The notes under the pieces are model-generated. The model was not told the origin of the DNA. It was given only the letters and a program-made list of their open reading frames with translations, and searched no databases. Shown in pieces: positions 54,344 to 64,000 of a stretch of DNA of 64,000 bases. A program made the position numbers and the translations under genes. The stretch comes from Serratia nevei. GTDB taxonomy: Bacteria > Pseudomonadota > Gammaproteobacteria > Enterobacterales > Enterobacteriaceae. Numbering within the stretch: position 1 is the first letter of the stretch; the number at the start of each line of letters is the position of its first letter. Where the stretch lies: contig NZ_JAMYWQ010000009.1 in the NCBI RefSeq assembly GCF_024160145.1, forward strand, positions 1 to 64,000. The letters are read 5' to 3'.

Positions 54344-57151
54344 TTAGTCAATATTCAGCGCGTCGTTCACCAGAGCCTGCTGCTGCTTCTGGTGTACGGA
54401 CATATAGCCCACCGCCGGAGAAGCGGAGGCCGGACGTCCTGCGTAACGTAAAGAAGCCCCAAACGGCACCACTTCACGGAAGTTGTGTTGGCTGCAGTAC
54501 CAGGCGCCCTGGTTCAGCGGCTCTTCCTGACACCAGACGAAATCATGCACGTGCGAGTATTGCTCCAGCACGGCCTGCACGGCCTGATGCGGGAACGGAT
54601 ACAGCTGCTCGATACGCACGATGGCCACGTCTTTCTGCTCGTTCTTGCGACGCTGTTCCAGCAGGTCGTAGTAGACCTTGCCGGAGCACAGCACGACGCG
54701 CTTGACCGCTTTCGGATCCAAGTCGTCGATCTCGCCGATCGCCGGCAGGAAGGTGCCGTTGGCCAGTTCGTCCAGCGAAGAAATTGCCAGCGGGTGACGC
54801 AGCAGCGACTTCGGCGACATCACCACCAGCGGGCGGCGCATACCGCGCAGCGCCTGACGACGCAGCATATGGTAAACCTGCGCCGGCGTGGACGGGACGC
54901 ACACCTGCATGTTCTGCTCTGCGCACAGCTGCAGATAGCGTTCCAGACGCGCGGAAGAGTGCTCTGGGCCCTGGCCTTCATAGCCGTGCGGCAGCAGCAT
55001 CACCAGGCCGCACATACGGCCCCATTTTTGCTCGCCGGAGCTGATGAACTGGTCGATAACGACCTGCGCGCCGTTGGCGAAGTCGCCGAACTGCGCTTCC
55101 CAGATGGTCAGCGTGCGCGGTTCCGCCGTCGCGTAGCCGTATTCGAACGCCAGCACCGCTTCTTCGGACAGCACGGAGTCCCAGACCTTGAATTCGCCCT
55201 GGCCGCTGTGGATGTTCGCCAGCGGGACGTAGACCGAACCGTTTTTCTGGTTGTGCACCACCGCGTGACGGTGGAAGAAGGTACCGCGGCCGGCGTCTTC
55301 GCCGGAGATGCGGATTGGAATGCCTTCATCCGCCATGGTGGCGTAGGCCAGCGTTTCGGCGGCGCCCCAGTCGAACGGCTTGTTGCCCGCCGCCATCTCG
55401 GCGCGATCCGCGTAGATTTTCGCCACGCGCGACTGCATTTCGATCGCTTCCGGCACGGTGCTGATGCGGCGGCCCAGTTCCTGCAGGCGCTTCATCTCAA
55501 CCTTGCTCGGGTACTCTTCGTCCCACTCGTGGTTCAGGTACGGTGACCAGGTGAAGGAGTGCAGGTTCATCGGACGCCATTCTTCAACCACGCAATCGCC
55601 GCGGTCGAGCGCGTCGCGGTACAGGTTGACCATTTCCGTGGCATCTTCCAGGCTGGCCACTTTCTGCTCGGTCAGAACGTCAGCGTAGATTTTGCGCGGC
55701 GTAGGGTGTTTCTTGATCTTCTGATACATCACCGGCTGGGTGGCGCTCGGCTCGTCGGCCTCGTTGTGCCCATGGCGACGGTAGCAGACCAGATCGATCA
55801 TTACGTCACGCTTAAAGGTGTTACGGAAATCCAACGCCAGGCGGGTGACGAAGGCCACGGCCTCCGGATCGTCCGCGTTAACGTGGAAGATCGGCGACTG
55901 AACCATTTTGGCGATGTCGGTGCAGTATTCGGTAGAGCGCGCATCCAGCGGGTTGGAGGTGGTGAAACCAACCTGGTTGTTGATGACGATACGCACGGTG
56001 CCGCCCACTTCGTAACCGCGAGCCTGAGACATGTTCAGGGTTTCCTGAACCACGCCCTGGCCGGTGATGGCGGCGTCGCCGTGGATGGTGATCGGCAGCA
56101 CCATGTTGCTGCGCGCTTCGTCCAGACGATCGCGACGGGCGCGAACCGAGCCCATGACCACCGGGCTGACGATCTCCAGGTGCGACGGGTTGAACGCCAG
56201 CGCCAGGTGAACCATGCCGCCTTCGGTTTCCACGTCGGAGGAGAAGCCCTGGTGATATTTCACGTCACCGGTGCCGAGGTGTTCTTTATGCTTGCCGGCG
56301 AATTCGTCGAACAGATCGGCCGGCTTTTTGCCCAGCACGTTGATCAGCACGTTCAGACGGCCGCGGTGGGCCATGCCCAACACCACTTCGCGCGTGCCGT
56401 TCTTACCGGCGTGGCGCACCATCTCTTTCAGCATCGGCACCAGCGCGTCGCCGCCTTCCAGCGAGAAGCGTTTAGCGCCCGGGAATTTGGCGCCCAGGTA
56501 ACGTTCCAGGCCTTCCGCCGCGGTCAGCTCGTTCAGGAAACGGCGTTTTTCGTCGGCGGTAAAGCTGGCGCGCCCCACCACCGACTCGATGCGCTGTTGG
56601 ATCCAGCGTTTCTCTTCGGTGTTGGTGATGTGCATGTACTCAGCACCGATCGACCCGCAATAGGTCTGCTTCAGCGCGGCGTACAGATCGCCCAGCTTCA
56701 TGGTTTCTTTGCCGATGGCGAAAGAGCCCACGTTGAAGGTTTCCTGGAAATCGGCTTCGGTCAGGTTGTGGTAAGCGGGATCAAGGTCAGGAACTTGCTC
56801 GCGCTGCCACAGGCCGAGCGGATCGAGGTTGGCATGCTGATGCCCGCGGAAGCGGAAGGCGTTGATCAGCTGCAGTACCTTGACCTGTTTGGCGTCGGTT
56901 TCCGGATCGGTGATGGTGGTGTTATAGCGCGCGGAGTCTTTCGCCAGGCGGCGGAAGTAATCGCGCGTTTGAGAGTGAAGCTGATCGGGTTTGACACCCG
57001 CGGTTGGTAGCTGTTGAAAAATGGAACGCCAGCTATCTTCAACGGAACCCGGATCGGTTAAGAAGTCTTCATAGAGCTGCTCTATGTAAGACTGGTTCGC
57101 GCCCGCCAGATAGGAGGAATCCAGCCAGGCCTTCATTGCGCCGTTCTGCAT
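54344..57151 (-). CDS. sucA: 2-oxoglutarate dehydrogenase E1
   Basis: 935 residues, thiamine-diphosphate dehydrogenase: GHQHANLDPLG near 90, the MAHRGRLNVLINVLGK segment, ThDP motif (GDAAITGQGVVQETLNMS.. ) and C-terminal pyrimidine-binding half. N-terminal KAWLDSSYLAGANQSYIEQLYEDFL binds the E2/E3. The second of two adjacent ATG codons (57151) fits the ribosome site AAGGGATC and E. coli MQN. Confidence 0.96.
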   Translation of the reverse strand: MQNGAMKAWLDSSYLAGANQSYIEQLYEDFLTDPGSVEDSWRSIFQQLPTAGVKPDQLHSQTRDYFRRLAKDSARYNTTITDPETDAKQVKVLQLINAFRFRGHQHANLDPLGLWQREQVPDLDPAYHNLTEADFQETFNVGSFAIGKETMKLGDLYAALKQTYCGSIGAEYMHITNTEEKRWIQQRIESVVGRASFTADEKRRFLNELTAAEGLERYLGAKFPGAKRFSLEGGDALVPMLKEMVRHAGKNGTREVVLGMAHRGRLNVLINVLGKKPADLFDEFAGKHKEHLGTGDVKYHQGFSSDVETEGGMVHLALAFNPSHLEIVSPVVMGSVRARRDRLDEARSNMVLPITIHGDAAITGQGVVQETLNMSQARGYEVGGTVRIVINNQVGFTTSNPLDARSTEYCTDIAKMVQSPIFHVNADDPEAVAFVTRLALDFRNTFKRDVMIDLVCYRRHGHNEADEPSATQPVMYQKIKKHPTPRKIYADVLTEQKVASLEDATEMVNLYRDALDRGDCVVEEWRPMNLHSFTWSPYLNHEWDEEYPSKVEMKRLQELGRRISTVPEAIEMQSRVAKIYADRAEMAAGNKPFDWGAAETLAYATMADEGIPIRISGEDAGRGTFFHRHAVVHNQKNGSVYVPLANIHSGQGEFKVWDSVLSEEAVLAFEYGYATAEPRTLTIWEAQFGDFANGAQVVIDQFISSGEQKWGRMCGLVMLLPHGYEGQGPEHSSARLERYLQLCAEQNMQVCVPSTPAQVYHMLRRQALRGMRRPLVVMSPKSLLRHPLAISSLDELANGTFLPAIGEIDDLDPKAVKRVVLCSGKVYYDLLEQRRKNEQKDVAIVRIEQLYPFPHQAVQAVLEQYSHVHDFVWCQEEPLNQGAWYCSQHNFREVVPFGASLRYAGRPASASPAVGYMSVHQKQQQALVNDALNID

Positions 57152-57301
57152 CATGATCCCTTAAGCTTTGAAGCTTTAGTTTTCGCCGTGGTTAACATAA
57201 TTACCGTGATGAATACGGTTTGCCGTAAAACGGTTCACTCGACGTACTTGCGGCCATGACGGCCCGATACGTTCTGTTATGGACCTTGCGGTCCCTTACA
57301 A

Positions 57302-57373
57302 GGAACCTCTAAAAACCGGCGGAAGAACCCGGCTGCATAGCGCCGCAGCCGCGGGTCAGTTTTTAGAGGTTCC
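57302..57373. repeat. long stem-loop with 15-bp perfect arms, sdhB-sucA interval
   Basis: GGAACCTCTAAAAAC (57302-57316) and GTTTTTAGAGGTTCC (57359-57373) are perfect inverted repeats enclosing 42 GC-rich nt that can also pair internally. It sits in the 275-bp sdhB-sucA interval inside the TCA operon. Confidence 0.8.
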
Positions 57374-57426
57374 CTCCCCTATGGGATGTGCGCCGGAAAA
57401 GAGCCCGGCGCAGCATCTCATTCCGT

Positions 57427-58143
57427 TTATGCGCCGCGTTGCAGCAGCATGGACTTGATATGCCCGATAGCACGCGTCGGGTTCAAGCCTTTAGGACATA
57501 CACTGACACAATTCATAATGCTATGGCAGCGGAAAACACTAAAAGCGTCGTCCAGATCATCTAAACGTTCTTGCGTTTCCGTGTCACGGCTGTCGATCAG
57601 GAAGCGATACGCCGCCAACAGACCGGCAGGCCCGATGAACTTGTCCGGGTTCCACCAGAACGATGGGCAAGAGGTCGAGCAGCAGGCGCACAGAATGCAC
57701 TCGTACAGACCGTCCAACTTGGCGCGCTGCTCCGGCGACTGCAGGTGCTCGCGCGCCGGCGGGTTCTTGCCGTCGTTCAGCAGGTATGGCTTGATCTTTT
57801 CATACTGGGTGTAGAACTGGCCCATATCCACCACCAGATCGCGCACCACCGGCAGGCCCGGCAGCGGACGGATCACGATCTTGCCGTTGCCTTTGCGCAG
57901 CGACGAAACCGGGGTGATGCACGCCAGGCCGTTTTTACCGTTCATGTTCAGGCCGTCGGAACCGCACACGCCTTCGCGGCATGAGCGACGGAACGACAGG
58001 GTCGGGTCTTTTTCTTTCAGCTGGATCAACGCATCCAGCAGCATCATGTCGCGACCTTCTTCCGCTTCCAGGGTGTAGTCCTGCATGTGCGGCGCGTCAT
58101 CGACATCCGGGTTGTAGCGATAAATGGAAAATTCGAGTTTCAT
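57427..58143 (-). CDS. sdhB: succinate dehydrogenase iron-sulphur subunit
   Basis: 238 residues: [2Fe-2S] motif CREGVCGSDGLNMNG near 55-69 with a later Cys, [4Fe-4S] CILCACCSTSCP (about 149-160) and [3Fe-4S] CVSVCPKGLNP (about 206-216). Carries electrons from FAD of SdhA to ubiquinone. Confidence 0.97.
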   Translation of the reverse strand: MKLEFSIYRYNPDVDDAPHMQDYTLEAEEGRDMMLLDALIQLKEKDPTLSFRRSCREGVCGSDGLNMNGKNGLACITPVSSLRKGNGKIVIRPLPGLPVVRDLVVDMGQFYTQYEKIKPYLLNDGKNPPAREHLQSPEQRAKLDGLYECILCACCSTSCPSFWWNPDKFIGPAGLLAAYRFLIDSRDTETQERLDDLDDAFSVFRCHSIMNCVSVCPKGLNPTRAIGHIKSMLLQRGA

Positions 58144-58159
58144 CTGTCGATCTCCGCAA

Positions 58160-59926
58160 TTAGTAAGAACGCACTTTCGGCGGGAATGCCGGGCGCAGCT
58201 TCGGTTGCATGTTCACTTCACGACGCGTCATGCTTTCCGATTGCGGCAGATACAGCGAGTGGCACAGCCAGTTGGCGTCATCGCGTTCCGGGTAGTCGAA
58301 GCGGCTGTGTGCGCCACGGCTCTCGGTACGGAAGTTGGCCGACACGGCGGTGGAATACGCGGTCTCCATCAGGTTATCCAACTCCAGGCATTCGATGCGC
58401 TGGGTGTTGAACTCGCTGGAGGTATCATCCAGGCGTGCGTTCTTCAGACGTTCACGGATCACTTTCAGTTCTTCCAGGCCCTTGGCCATCGCATCGCCTT
58501 CGCGGAATACCGAGAAGTTGTGCTGCATGCAAGACTGCAACGCCTTGCGAATTTCGACCGGGTCTTCGCCGGAACGGGTGTTGTTCCAACGGTTCAGACG
58601 ATCCAGCGAAGCTTCCACGTCGGAGTCGCTGGCGTCGCGGCTCACGCCCTGCTCTTCCAGCGATTCCTGCAGGTGCATGCCGGCGGAACGGCCGAACACC
58701 ACCAGGTCGAGCAGCGAGTTGCCGCCCAAGCGGTTGGCGCCGTGCACCGATACGCAGGCAATTTCGCCCACGGCGAACAACCCCGGGATCACCACGTCTT
58801 CGCCTTTCTCGTTCACGGTCAATGCCTGGCCGGTCACTTTGGTCGGAATGCCGCCCATCATATAGTGACAGGTTGGGATAACCGGGATCGGCTCTTTCAC
58901 CGGATCGACGTGCGCGAAGGTGCGGGACAGCTCCAGAATGCCCGGCAGACGGGATTCCAGCACCTCTTTACCCAGGTGATCCAGCTTCAGCTTGGCGTGC
59001 GGGCCCCAAGGACCGTCGCAGCCGCGGCCTTCGCGGATTTCGATCATGATCGAACGGGCAACCACGTCGCGGCCCGCCAGATCTTTGGCGTTCGGCGCAT
59101 AACGCTCCATGAAGCGTTCGCCGTGTTTGTTCAGCAGGTAACCGCCTTCGCCGCGGCAGCCTTCGGTCACCAGCACGCCCGCGCCGGCGATGCCGGTCGG
59201 GTGGAACTGCCACATTTCCATGTCCTGCACCGGCACGCCGGCGCGCAGCGCCATGCCGACACCGTCGCCGGTGTTGATGTGGGCGTTGGTGGTGGACTGG
59301 TAAATACGGCCCGCGCCGCCGGTCGCCAACACGGTGGCCTTGGCTTTGAAGTAAACCACTTCACCGGTTTCGATGCAGATAGCCGTGGTGCCGACCACCG
59401 CGCCGTCCTGGTTTTTCACCAGATCGAGCGCATACCACTCGGAGAAGATGGTGGTGTGGTTTTTCAGGTTCTGTTGGTACAGGGTGTGCAGCAGCGCATG
59501 GCCGGTACGGTCGGCTGCGGCTGCGGTACGCGCCGCCTGCTCGCCGCCGAAGTTCAGCGACTGGCCGCCGAACGGGCGCTGATAGATGCGGCCGTCGTCC
59601 AGACGAGAGAACGGCAGGCCCATGTGTTCCAGTTCCAGAATCGCTTCCGGGCCGGTTTTACACATATATTCGATGGCGTCCTGGTCACCGATATAGTCGG
59701 AACCTTTCACCGTGTCGTACATATGCCATTCCCAGTTGTCCTCGTGGCTGTTGCCCAGCGCGACGGTGATGCCGCCCTGTGCGGACACGGTATGGGAACG
59801 GGTCGGGAAAACTTTGGACAGCAGGGCACAGGTCGAGCCCGCTTGGGAAATTTGCAGCGCGGCACGCATGCCCGCACCGCCGGCGCCGATTACGACGGCA
59901 TCAAACTCTCTGACTGGCAGTTTCAT
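58160..59926 (-). CDS. sdhA: succinate dehydrogenase flavoprotein subunit
   Basis: 588 residues: FAD motif [16 protein letters not shown] (about 12-27), covalent-FAD His45 in SHTVSAQGG, substrate residues [21 protein letters not shown], and [19 protein letters not shown]. Oxidises succinate to fumarate. Starts at the base after the sdhD stop. Confidence 0.97.
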   Translation of the reverse strand: MKLPVREFDAVVIGAGGAGMRAALQISQAGSTCALLSKVFPTRSHTVSAQGGITVALGNSHEDNWEWHMYDTVKGSDYIGDQDAIEYMCKTGPEAILELEHMGLPFSRLDDGRIYQRPFGGQSLNFGGEQAARTAAAADRTGHALLHTLYQQNLKNHTTIFSEWYALDLVKNQDGAVVGTTAICIETGEVVYFKAKATVLATGGAGRIYQSTTNAHINTGDGVGMALRAGVPVQDMEMWQFHPTGIAGAGVLVTEGCRGEGGYLLNKHGERFMERYAPNAKDLAGRDVVARSIMIEIREGRGCDGPWGPHAKLKLDHLGKEVLESRLPGILELSRTFAHVDPVKEPIPVIPTCHYMMGGIPTKVTGQALTVNEKGEDVVIPGLFAVGEIACVSVHGANRLGGNSLLDLVVFGRSAGMHLQESLEEQGVSRDASDSDVEASLDRLNRWNNTRSGEDPVEIRKALQSCMQHNFSVFREGDAMAKGLEELKVIRERLKNARLDDTSSEFNTQRIECLELDNLMETAYSTAVSANFRTESRGAHSRFDYPERDDANWLCHSLYLPQSESMTRREVNMQPKLRPAFPPKVRSY

Positions 59927-60274
59927 TTAAGCACCCCACACTACGATTGTTCCGTACAGTAAATAGACCAGCAACGCGACCACGACAGCCAGCTGCAACA
60001 CCAGGCGAACCGCCAGCGGCTTGATGTAGTCCGTCAGCACCTGCCACAGCCCGATCCAGGCGTGCACCAGAATCGACAGCAAGGTCAGCAGAGTGAACAC
60101 TTTCGTAATGGAAGTGGCGAAGAAACCGCGCCAGATGTCATAAGTGAGTTCCGGAGCCGTGACGAAGAAGCCCAGGATATACAGGACGTACAGGGTGATG
60201 ATGATAGCGGAAGCGCGCAGCAGCAGCCAATCGTGCACGCCGTTGCGCCCTAATGCAGAAACGTTGTTTACCAT
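59927..60274 (-). CDS. sdhD: succinate dehydrogenase membrane anchor SdhD
   Basis: 115 residues, three membrane spans, with haem-ligand His in [17 protein letters not shown] (about 71). Start ATG 60274 ([21 protein letters not shown]) matches E. coli and overlaps sdhC by 7 nt; a longer in-frame reading lies in sdhC and is ignored. Confidence 0.96.
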   Translation of the reverse strand: MVNNVSALGRNGVHDWLLLRASAIIITLYVLYILGFFVTAPELTYDIWRGFFATSITKVFTLLTLLSILVHAWIGLWQVLTDYIKPLAVRLVLQLAVVVALLVYLLYGTIVVWGA

Positions 60275-60657
60275 ACGAGGACTCCAGCCAGAACTGACAG
60301 CACGACGGTCAGACCGATCGCCACCTGGGCGGAACGGGTACCGGCGGCCAAACTCTCTTCGATGTAGCCAAAATCCATTAACAAGTGACGGATGCCACCG
60401 CAAATGTGATAGGCCAGCGCCGTAAGGATGCCCCAGAATATGAATTTGACGATGAAGCTATTCATGATGGCGGCCGCCTGCAGGAACCCCTCTTGGGAAG
60501 AGAGTGACAGGCCCAGCAGCCAGAGGAGGATACCCACGGCAACGAAGGTAATTACGCCAGAGACTCGGTGTAAGATAGACGCTATCGCAGTTACGGGGAA
60601 CCGGATCGTTTGCAGATCCAAGTTGACAGGTCGTTGTTTTTTCACGTATTTGCCCAC
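60268..60657 (-). CDS. sdhC: succinate dehydrogenase cytochrome b556 subunit
   Basis: 129 residues, three membrane spans; [34 protein letters not shown] is nearly identical to E. coli, with Ser/Arg quinone-site residues and His in [15 protein letters not shown]. The likely start is GTG 60657; a second GTG four codons later is possible. First gene of sdhCDAB-sucABCD. Confidence 0.95.
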   Translation of the reverse strand: MGKYVKKQRPVNLDLQTIRFPVTAIASILHRVSGVITFVAVGILLWLLGLSLSSQEGFLQAAAIMNSFIVKFIFWGILTALAYHICGGIRHLLMDFGYIEESLAAGTRSAQVAIGLTVVLSVLAGVLVW

Positions 60658-60893
60658 ACAGCTCTTATTATTTTCCTTCCTCCGGGCCTGGGCGGGGATC
60701 AGACAGCGTTAAGAGCCTAAAACCCTTACACGTCACGCGCTCAAACATCAACATCCTCTGTGCTCAAACGGCGCGCATTTATAACGCTGGGTGCTCCTAC
60801 TTCAGGGTAATCCGGAGACCTGGCGGCAGTATAGGAGGATCACATTCTGATTACAATTCTCATACAACCGCTTTGATAACATTTCCCCCGAAC

Positions 60894-60909
60894 AGTGATT
60901 CAGATCACG
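60894..60909. promoter_or_regulatory. CRP-type site between sdhC and gltA
   Basis: AGTGATTCAGATCACG contains GTGA-N6-TCAC, the conserved CRP core. Catabolite activation of sdh through CRP is known in E. coli. Confidence 0.7.
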
Positions 60910-61058
60910 GATTTCACAATTAGTGCAAAATTAATTATCTGATTTGACAAGAGATCAACATTTCCATTACATATAGGGGCACAAACGGTCCTATGATGCG
61001 CTATGGGTCAGCAGATACACTTCCCCCCGGGTTCGAGTTATGCAACAGTGTATTTGAC

Positions 61059-61150
61059 GAACCTATCCCAATAGCCGTTGTTTCCCGCTCGATTTTGCCG
61101 GCGTCAACAAGCAAATAAAGCAAATAAAAACAGATTATTGGGATAGGTTC
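61059..61150. repeat. 92-bp element bounded by 15-bp perfect inverted repeats
   Basis: GAACCTATCCCAATA (61059-61073) and TATTGGGATAGGTTC (61136-61150) enclose 62 nt, AT-rich on the right side (GCAAATAAAGCAAATAAAAAC). It is in the long leader of gltA. Could be a MITE or an RNA structure. Confidence 0.8.
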
Positions 61151-61387
61151 ACATCTCTTCGAACAGCTCATAGGTAAGATTAACAGACTATAACGAATTA
61201 CTATGAATCGTTAACAACTGGTCACCCGTCTCGTTCGCCTGGTCAGCACTCTGTACCCTACCCGCGCACAGTTGCGCAGTCGCTCACAGAGTTAGCGTCC
61301 GCACCATTTTTTTGCGGGCAACCTGCAGAGACTTAAGGTATTTCAGTTGTTAGTGGTTTTTAAAATAAGGCGCTAAGGAGACAGTAA

Positions 61388-62680
61388 ATGACTGATAAGA
61401 AAGCGACGCTAACCATTAACGACAGCGAAGCTCCGATCGAACTGGGCGTATTGACACCGACACTGGGCCCCGATGTCCTCGATGTCCGCGCTCTGGGTTC
61501 CAAAGGTTATTTCACATTTGATCCCGGCTTTACCTCCACCGCTTCTTGCGAATCCAAGATTACCTTCATCGACGGCGACAAAGGCGTGCTGCTGCACCGC
61601 GGCTTCCCTATCGAGCAGCTGGCGAAAGAATCTTCCTACCTGGAAGTGTGCTACATCCTGCTGTACGGCGAGACCCCAACGCCGGAAGAGTTCGAGACCT
61701 TCAAAACCACCGTCACCCGTCACACCATGATCCACGACCAGATCACCCATCTGTTCCGTGGTTTCCGTCGCGACTCGCACCCGATGGCGGTGCTGTGCGG
61801 CGTGACCGGCGCGCTGGCGGCGTTCTACCACGATGCACTGGACGTCAACAACGAGCGTCACCGCGAAATCACCGCGTTCCGCCTGCTGTCCAAAATGCCG
61901 ACCGTGGCCGCGATGTGCTACAAATATTCCCTGGGCCAGCCGTTCGTTTACCCGCGCAACGATCTGTCCTACGCCGGCAACTTCCTGCACATGATGTTCG
62001 CTACCCCGTGCGAAGAGTACGTGGTGAACCCGGTGCTGGAACGCGCCATGGATCGCATCCTGATCCTGCACGCCGACCATGAGCAAAACGCCTCTACCTC
62101 TACCGTGCGCACCGCTGGCTCTTCCGGTGCCAACCCGTTCGCCTGCATCGCGGCCGGCATCGCCTCCCTGTGGGGGCCGGCACACGGCGGCGCCAACGAA
62201 GCGGCGCTGAAAATGCTGGAAGAGATCAAGACCGTTGAGCACATTCCGGAATTCATCAAGCGCGCCAAGGACAAGAACGATTCCTTCCGCCTGATGGGCT
62301 TCGGCCACCGCGTGTACAAGAACTACGATCCGCGCGCCACCGTGATGCGCGAGACCTGTCACGAAGTGCTGAAAGAGCTGAACAAGAAGGACGACAACCT
62401 GCTGCAGGTGGCGATGGAGCTGGAACACATCGCGCTGAACGACCCGTACTTCATCGAGAAGAAACTGTACCCGAACGTCGACTTCTACTCCGGCATTATC
62501 CTGAAGGCGATGGGCATTCCTTCTTCCATGTTCACCGTGATCTTTGCCATCGCGCGCACCATCGGCTGGATCGCCCACTGGAACGAAATGCACGACGAAG
62601 GCATCAAAATTGCCCGTCCGCGTCAGCTGTATACCGGCTATGCCGAGCGTGATTTCAAATCCCAGCTGAAAACCAAGTAA
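61388..62680 (+). CDS. gltA: citrate synthase (type II, NADH-sensitive)
   Basis: 430 residues; condenses acetyl-CoA with oxaloacetate. Conserved [66 protein letters not shown] (catalytic His) and PNVDFYSGI with the catalytic Asp. Slightly longer than E. coli GltA (427). ATG follows TAAGGAG. Confidence 0.97.
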   Translation: MTDKKATLTINDSEAPIELGVLTPTLGPDVLDVRALGSKGYFTFDPGFTSTASCESKITFIDGDKGVLLHRGFPIEQLAKESSYLEVCYILLYGETPTPEEFETFKTTVTRHTMIHDQITHLFRGFRRDSHPMAVLCGVTGALAAFYHDALDVNNERHREITAFRLLSKMPTVAAMCYKYSLGQPFVYPRNDLSYAGNFLHMMFATPCEEYVVNPVLERAMDRILILHADHEQNASTSTVRTAGSSGANPFACIAAGIASLWGPAHGGANEAALKMLEEIKTVEHIPEFIKRAKDKNDSFRLMGFGHRVYKNYDPRATVMRETCHEVLKELNKKDDNLLQVAMELEHIALNDPYFIEKKLYPNVDFYSGIILKAMGIPSSMFTVIFAIARTIGWIAHWNEMHDEGIKIARPRQLYTGYAERDFKSQLKTK

Positions 62681-62707
62681 GCCGCTTTCCCGGCTGAAAC
62701 CGCACAG

Positions 62708-62735
62708 CGCCGCCCCTTCGGGCGGCGTTTTTTTT
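62708..62735 (+). terminator. rho-independent terminator of gltA
   Basis: CGCCGCCC, loop CTTC, GGGCGGCG, then eight T residues, 28 bp past the gltA stop. Confidence 0.95.
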
Positions 62736-62737
62736 GG

Positions 62738-63529
62738 CTATTTCTGGCAGCCCGGGCACCAATAAAACGGCCGCGACGACAGTTCGGTACGCACGATCAT
62801 CCCACCGCAGCGTTCGCAGGGCTCGCCGCTGCGATGAAATACCTTGAAGCGAAACAGCGCGCCGTGATGCCGGTTGTCATCCGCCTGCCCGCGCGTCTGG
62901 TAGGAAAGGCGCGGCACTGCCAGCAATGCCTCCGCCAGATGGCGCAGCGCCTCTGGCGTCAGATCCTGCGGTTTGTGCTGCGGCGCCAGTTCGGCCTGCC
63001 ACAGGATTTCGGCGCGCAGATAGTTACCCAATCCGGCGAGAAACGCCTGGTCGAGCAGCATGCCGCCCAGCTGCCGGCGGCGAAAACGCGGCGTCAGCAA
63101 CCGCTCCGCCACGTCGTCTACCGTCAGCGACATGTCCAGCACGTCGGGGCCGATGCGTTGCAAAAACGGGTGTTGCTCTATTTCCTCGCGCGGCCCGACG
63201 GTAATGTCGGAAGCGCTGTAAAGCAATATCGCGCTGCGGGCGGTTTCCAGCCGCACCCGCAGATCGCGCTTGGTCTCCGGCGTCTCCCCGGCCGCCGCCA
63301 CTTTCCACACGCCGTACAGCTGGTTGTGGCTGTACATCGTCAGCCCATTGGAGAAATGGGTCAGCAGCGCCTTGCCGCGCGGCTCGATGGCGACGATGCG
63401 CTCGCCGAGCAGACGCTGGCGATAGTGTTTCAACTGGGGAAACGCGAAATCGACGGCGGTCAGCGGCTGATCGATCACCGCCGCCGCCAGTTTGTCCGCC
63501 GCCCGGCGAATCTCCGGTCCTTCCGGCAT
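62738..63529 (-). CDS. nei: endonuclease VIII (DNA glycosylase/AP lyase)
   Basis: 263 residues. Excises oxidised pyrimidines. [13 protein letters not shown] (Pro1/Glu2 catalytic after Met removal), [15 protein letters not shown] with the H2TH motif (about 158-175), and a C-terminal zinc finger [24 protein letters not shown] (about 238-262). Same length as E. coli Nei, near gltA as there. Confidence 0.95.
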   Translation of the reverse strand: MPEGPEIRRAADKLAAAVIDQPLTAVDFAFPQLKHYRQRLLGERIVAIEPRGKALLTHFSNGLTMYSHNQLYGVWKVAAAGETPETKRDLRVRLETARSAILLYSASDITVGPREEIEQHPFLQRIGPDVLDMSLTVDDVAERLLTPRFRRRQLGGMLLDQAFLAGLGNYLRAEILWQAELAPQHKPQDLTPEALRHLAEALLAVPRLSYQTRGQADDNRHHGALFRFKVFHRSGEPCERCGGMIVRTELSSRPFYWCPGCQK

Positions 63530-63583
63530 AGACCACTCCTTGCAGTACCCCGGCGCAGCCCGATGCGCCGGGGATTCTCATGA

Positions 63584-64000
63584 TTAATGCGTCGCGCCGC
63601 CCACCACCTTCAGATCGTGCTCTACCTGCAAGGCGATGGAAACGGCCAGTTCCAATGCAAACAGCACCGTCGAGGCCGCCATGCTCGGCGCGCCGGGGTG
63701 CGCCGCCGCCTGCTCCGGCAGGTACGGGATATGAATAAACCCGCCCTTCACCGCACGCTGGCCGTTCAAACGGTGCAGCAGGCCATACATGACATGGTTG
63801 CACACATAGGTGCCGGCGGTCTGCGAAACGGAGGCCGGAATGCCGGCCTCACGCATCGAACTGACCATCGCTTTAATCGGCAAGGTGCTGAAATAGGCCG
63901 CCGGGCCGCCGGCGACGATCGGCTCGTCCACCGGTTGCTGCCCCTGATTGTCGGGGATACGCGCGTCGTCGACGTTGATCGCCACCCGTTCAATCGTGAT
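63584..64000 (-). CDS. pcp: pyrrolidone-carboxylate peptidase, C-terminal part (cut by window end)
   Basis: About 138 residues visible, in frame to the last base. Peptidase C15 motifs: [18 protein letters not shown], active Cys in [17 protein letters not shown], catalytic His in [12 protein letters not shown]. Removes N-terminal pyroglutamate. The N-terminal third, with the catalytic Glu, lies beyond 64000. Confidence 0.92.
   Translation of the reverse strand: MTIERVAINVDDARIPDNQGQQPVDEPIVAGGPAAYFSTLPIKAMVSSMREAGIPASVSQTAGTYVCNHVMYGLLHRLNGQRAVKGGFIHIPYLPEQAAAHPGAPSMAASTVLFALELAVSIALQVEHDLKVVGGATH

Larger units (their letters stand above)
60658..61387. promoter_or_regulatory. 730-bp divergent control region of sdhCDAB and gltA
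   Basis: No ORF. It contains a CRP-type site, AT-rich stretches fitting ArcA binding, a TTGACA at 60944 with possible -10 TACATA at 60968 toward gltA, and a 92-bp inverted-repeat element. The gltA leader is over 200 nt long. Confidence 0.55.

Overview
The window is a GC-rich (roughly 58-60%) enterobacterial chromosome segment. Gene order and protein similarity point to Serratia, most likely S. marcescens or a close relative. Long blocks follow the E. coli 17-min region (bioA/bioBFCD, ybhB, pgl, ybhA, modCBA-acrZ, modEF, galTKM, gpmA, aroG, zitB, pnuC-nadA, Lys/Val tRNA cluster, cpoB-pal-tolBARQ-ybgC, ybgE-cydXBA, sucDCBA, sdhBADC, gltA, nei), broken by several lineage-specific insertions. I had no tools: family names come from recognising the proteins, regulatory sites from reading by eye.

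Layout. 1-866: the 3' end of an IS50/Tn5-like IS4-family element, ending in a perfect Tn5-type inside end, that truncates a urea-transporter ATPase (urtE-like) gene. 874-5843: biotin synthesis, with bioBFCD and bioA diverging from a BirA operator. 5848-8949: DUF1232 protein, ybhB, pgl, ybhA. 8981-11816: molybdate transporter modABC with a perfect ModE operator, then acrZ. 11962-17690: a five-gene TonB/ABC metal-chelate uptake operon with an embedded methyltransferase, lying between acrZ and modE; its promoter carries a perfect Zur-type palindrome. 17879-20248: modE, modF. 20344-21900: a cysteine-less isochorismatase-like protein and a CPBP membrane protease, where E. coli has galE. 22033-25422: galTKM behind a pair of GalR/GalS operators spaced as in E. 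coli. 25620-30544: psiF, gpmA (Fur box), an M48 peptidase plus DUF898 pair, aroG. 30757-35521: a BvgAS/EvgAS-type two-component system overlapping the zinc exporter gene zitB. 35557-37364: pnuC, nadA with NadR boxes.

37600-39200 is a tRNA operon (four Lys, two Val) on the minus strand. Its spacers hold five copies of a roughly 100-nt element. Each ends in a copy of the last 18 nt of mature tRNA-Lys and folds into serial hairpins whose stems co-vary between copies. This resembles the rtT repeats of the E. coli tyrT operon and is one of the two strongest candidates for an undescribed element here.

39284-48246 is the tol-pal and cytochrome bd block. The 3' end of tolA is unusual: its C-terminal domain is AT-rich, and just after the stop codon sits a fossil of a second tolA 3' end in another frame. 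This suggests replacement of TolA domain III, the colicin/phage docking domain, by recombination. 48930-62680 carries a periplasmic 5'-nucleotidase, sucABCD, sdhCDAB and gltA (TCA cycle), with two long perfect inverted repeats in the intergenic regions. 62738-64000 holds nei and the C-terminal part of pcp, cut by the window edge.
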